From contig QANU01085038.1 in NCBI GenBank assembly GCA_003254905.1, forward strand, positions 1 through 64,000: a stretch of 64,000 nucleotides of DNA. The letters run 5' to 3'. Below the pieces are notes generated by a model. It had not been told where the DNA came from. It searched no databases and was given only the letters and a program-made list of their open reading frames with translations. This DNA comes from Nissolia schottii (lineage: Eukaryota > Streptophyta > Magnoliopsida > Fabales > Fabaceae). Shown here piece after piece: positions 60,722 through 64,000 of this stretch. How positions within the stretch are numbered: position 1 is the first letter of the stretch; the number at the start of each line of letters is the position of its first letter. The translations under genes were made by a program, and so were the position numbers.

Positions 60722-62203
60722 TGGATCATGTTAAACTAAATTTAAATCCGGCTTAATTTAACTGAATAAAATTTTTAAATGGTAACCTAACTTGACAAAG
60801 ACCTTACAAACTATTGGGACAAATTGAGTGGAGCCAATTTTAAAATACTTTACAGATTTATATTGTATATAATAAAATCATTAAATTTTGTTGAAAAAAA
60901 TAAAATTAAGTGATATATTATATTACGTGTTTCAAAAATAATCATATTAATATAAAAATATATTATAATATATAAAATATATTAGTTAAAATTTAAAATC
61001 TTATAACTTATTATTAATTATCTAAGAAAAATATAATTATTGGATAATTATCTTATTTCGAGTCGAGTAGAGTCGGCCCAAAACATAACTCAAAATCAAA
61101 ATTGGCCCAAAAATATTCACTTGTAATATAAATAAAAAAAATGTTATTTGATACGATTTTATTTTTTTTACATACTTTTTTCATCAACCTATCAAAAGAA
61201 AAAAAAATGTTATTTTCTTTCTCTTCGTCTGAACAATATAAAGAAAAAATATATTTTTTTCTCTATTTTCTATCCTTTTATTGTATATTTCTTAACCTTA
61301 ACAAAAAAAAAATCAAATCACTGTAGATAATTATCATAATAAGTGTTACTTGTCATGATTTATCTATTTCTTAATAGTTTTATTGGCTGACCTCTCTCGG
61401 TATAGTCATGTACTATATAAAATAAAAGAGCGCTTATTTTAAGTCTTAAAACTTCATTTTCAAAAATCACATTTATATGTATACAATACTTAAAAATGTT
61501 GTTTTTAGATATTTAAAAAACATTTGTCTCACAACTATAATTTTTAACAATAGTTTTTTTGGATTTCTATAAATAAATTATAAATTTGTTTGATTGATAA
61601 TGCATATTCTTAAAAGTATGTGATAATTCTCAAAATAACTTTAACATGTTTAATTTTTTTTTATTAATAATTTGGGATGGAAAAATAAAATAAAATTAGA
61701 GGATAAATTACTATTTTTTGCCTAATAATTTAGTTACCATTACATGCATGAGAATAAAATATCTTCGATCTATGAGAATCAAAATCTATTAAAACTTGAG
61801 CATATAATATTCTTGAGAATGATTTATTCAAAAATTGTTTCATATAACATGACAACCATGAGAATAAAATATTTTGAAGTGTTAGATTCTCAAAAGGAAA
61901 CAAATATAGCTAAACACAAACGTCTCGTAAATTTGTAAAATAAAGAATTAATTAATGAAGAAAAAATTGATAATTAATTACGTCACACGGCGTCAGCAAC
62001 CAAGAGCCTCAAGGGAGATTTAAACTACATGCAAGGCTTATTCCGTAATTGCATAATAAAATATAAAAGCAATTAAACAAAATAATAATATTCGAAAATT
62101 TAAAGTTGGAAACTTTTTTGAGTCCAACTCACACCTGAAGCAAAAGACTCATAAAGGAAGAAAGGGTACTTGAAGAACACGCGTCTTCTCTCGTACCCAA
62201 GCC
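60722..62203. other. AT-rich stretch with the GAGAATAAA dispersed repeat
   Basis: Bases about 61740-61930 share CATGAGAATAAAATA, ATGAGAATC, CTTGAG, ATTCTTGAGAATGAT with the left edge of the window (140-330). The T-rich frames at 61141-61330 are chance. The last 150 bases would be the promoter and leader of the gene that follows. Confidence 0.45.
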
Positions 62204-62226
62204 ATGAGCCTCTTCGGTTTAGGAAG
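62204..62226 (+). CDS. MOB1: First coding exon of a probable MOB1 kinase activator (partial)
   Basis: ATG AGC CTC TTC GGT TTA GGA AG before a GTGAGT donor encodes MSLFGLG plus the start of an Arg codon. MSLFGLGR is the conserved start of plant and animal MOB1 proteins, which activate NDR/LATS-type kinases in the Hippo-like pathway, and plant MOB1 genes split here. The sequence is only eight residues, so the call rests on an exact match to a well-conserved N terminus, a correct phase and a donor. The next expected residues (NQ-TFRPKKSAP) were not found before 64000, so the rest should lie beyond the right edge. Confidence 0.6.
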
Positions 62227-64000
62227 GTGAGTGTTAAAAAGTTTCAATCTTTGAGCTCTTCTTCTTTGTATGAGCTTTGTGGTTTTCGCATTTGACGGAT
62301 TGTTATTGCTGTTACAGTTTGTTCTATGATCTGATCGGTTCAAAACTCAAATGGGGTTGCTTGTTTTTAATTATGAGTGTTAAAATCTTGATCATGTTGG
62401 GCTCTTCCATAATTTGCATGTTGTGGAATTTTTTTTTGATTGTCTCTTTGAAGGTGAATATAAGAAAATTTTAGCTGGGCAGTGCTGTTACTCCATTGAT
62501 TTATGATTTGTTGAGCATGTAAAATTAACTTTGGTTGAAGTTGAAATTGTTTGGTAATTAGTAATTACTAATTACTAATTATTAATTAGTGTATATCAAC
62601 TATTTCTGTTTTTCCACACTCTGTTAGTTTTATTTGTTCTATTATTTTCATAATATGAATGCATTCTTGTGTTGAATCTGTTGATGATTTAGAACCAGTT
62701 CAAAGTTTTCTGAACAACTGTTCAGTGAGTGTTGCCTTGTAGACTTGTGGCAGGGATAATTCTCATAAGATATCCTTTCTGTCAGACAATTTGATGTCGT
62801 TACCATATAATGATACATTTAACTTTGCTGAACTACAAACAAAAAGGGTTTAGTTTTCACTTTCATATGAAATGGTTAGCTAATTGTTGGTGTTTGTCCT
62901 ATAATTTGTGGCGTCATGTTTCCTATTTGCTTTGTTTAAATTAAGATTGCATTTAAAGAAGATATTGCCAAGTTCAGGAGGAACGTAGCTTGTGGTACTG
63001 ATAATTACCTCTGATTCGTTGACTGTATCCCAAATCTGTAATGGGGCATAGCAGATAACACATACTTCCTTGTCTTATCTTTCCAAATATATATTTGATT
63101 TAGCTGGCTAACCTTGCTCAAATAATATGAGTAGGAGAATGTGAGATATTAAATTAATATCAACCTTAACTATAAATTTAACTGTTATTCCTCTGTTTAT
63201 CCACCGACATAATTTTGGATTCGCCTGGGCGGAGAGCTTTCTTTCTATTCGTTATTGAAGTTTTGGAAGGAATGAAGAGCGTTGTTGTGTTCTTACATTA
63301 ACCTGCCGGATATAATCTAATTATTCTGTCTGAATCTATTGCAAGTTTATATATTGATCTCCTCCCCTGCCCCCTTAATTGTTGCTCTTAAACTCCGCGC
63401 AAAGATTTTCAAAATGTTGTGAGGACTAATGAGCAAACACAACTTCTGAGTCCTGACACATACAAATTTTACTAAATGTATCTGATATTTGTTTGCATCC
63501 CTTTTGACTGAGTGAAGAGCACAAACTCCTTTGATAAAAATTCTGTCAGCTGATTTCTGAAAATGTTATAGGGATTTAAAACTTTATATGTTTGCTATGC
63601 AAATTGCAGCACTTCCTGTGATTAATTTGAAACAAATTTAATTTGTGAAGTATTAAATATAAATAAATTGTTGCATCCTTGGCTGTTCCCCATTTCTCCT
63701 CCATTGTAATTGTTATACTTGTATTTGTATGAAACAAATACGTAAGTCATTAAATTCTTTTATACTTCAACATGAAGATGGAAAAATCACGGTATTTTCT
63801 TTTTCCTGCAAAATCCCTTGATCACCTTCAGGTCTTCTCATCTGATCAGTAATCCACACTTCTTCATTTCAAAGCCTAGAGAGTAGAGACCTTTCATATT
63901 TACCTATCCTTTATTTGTCACATTCTAAAAGAAATTGCCGATAATTTGGCCAATAACTAATTCAAGCAGATATTTCTATAATTTAGACATTCCTGTACAT
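62227..64000 (+). other. Probable first intron of the MOB1 gene
   Basis: T-rich, no coding segment recognised. A CAG-GCAGGG context near 62750 and an exon-like piece near 62945-63015 were inspected and do not encode MOB1. Confidence 0.45.

Overview
This is plant nuclear DNA. It is AT-rich, has large spliced genes with GT-AG introns, long intergenic stretches full of transposon remnants, and gene families restricted to or typical of plants (BRX, GRF, PAM68, ASHR2). The gene content and repeat style suit a dicot, probably a legume such as soybean; the species is inferred, not shown. Three N tracts (56 Ns at 44407-44462, single Ns at 10900 and 33942) mark it as an assembled draft chromosome.

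Layout. 1-8.5 kb: an orphan exon of a ClpB-type chaperone followed by a small MITE, a tandemly duplicated GC-rich coding fragment, and a five-to-six-exon gene of unknown family whose frame carries one in-frame TGA and whose large intron holds a ~160-bp minisatellite. 8.5-15.7 kb: gene-poor, with a tandem duplication split by an N and a Helitron 3' end. 15.8-22.4 kb (+): a complete MHK/MAK-type protein kinase gene. 23.0-24.6 kb: two transposon remnants. 24.9-31.3 kb (-): a complete BREVIS RADIX-family gene with a 2.9-kb first coding intron and a long leader. 34.7-36.1 kb: a decayed LINE. 36-42 kb: mostly empty AT-rich DNA. 42.3-43.0 kb (-): a complete PAM68 gene (photosystem II assembly). 44.8-45.7 kb (+): a frameshifted ASHR2-like SET-domain gene copy. 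46.0-47.5 kb: a foldback element whose core alternates telomere-like TAGGG repeats with TTCGCCAAC/GTTGGCGAA palindromes. 48.7-52.0 kb (-): a complete growth-regulating factor gene with an intact miR396 site. 56.5-60.7 kb: a ~4.2-kb element with ~210-bp terminal inverted repeats, holding a degenerate gene and what looks like a nested gypsy-type solo LTR. 62.2 kb (+): the first coding exon of a probable MOB1 gene that runs off the right edge.

The intact genes are unrelated housekeeping and developmental genes (kinase signalling, root/vascular growth, photosystem assembly, growth transcription factor, possible Hippo-type MOB co-activator), each with its own promoter; there is no operon or cluster. 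The least explained parts are the foldback element family (two copies here), the 4.2-kb inverted-repeat element, and the unrecognised gene at 4.5-8.5 kb. Exon borders below were worked out by hand from GT-AG sites, reading phase and family similarity; 5' and 3' UTR limits are not established.
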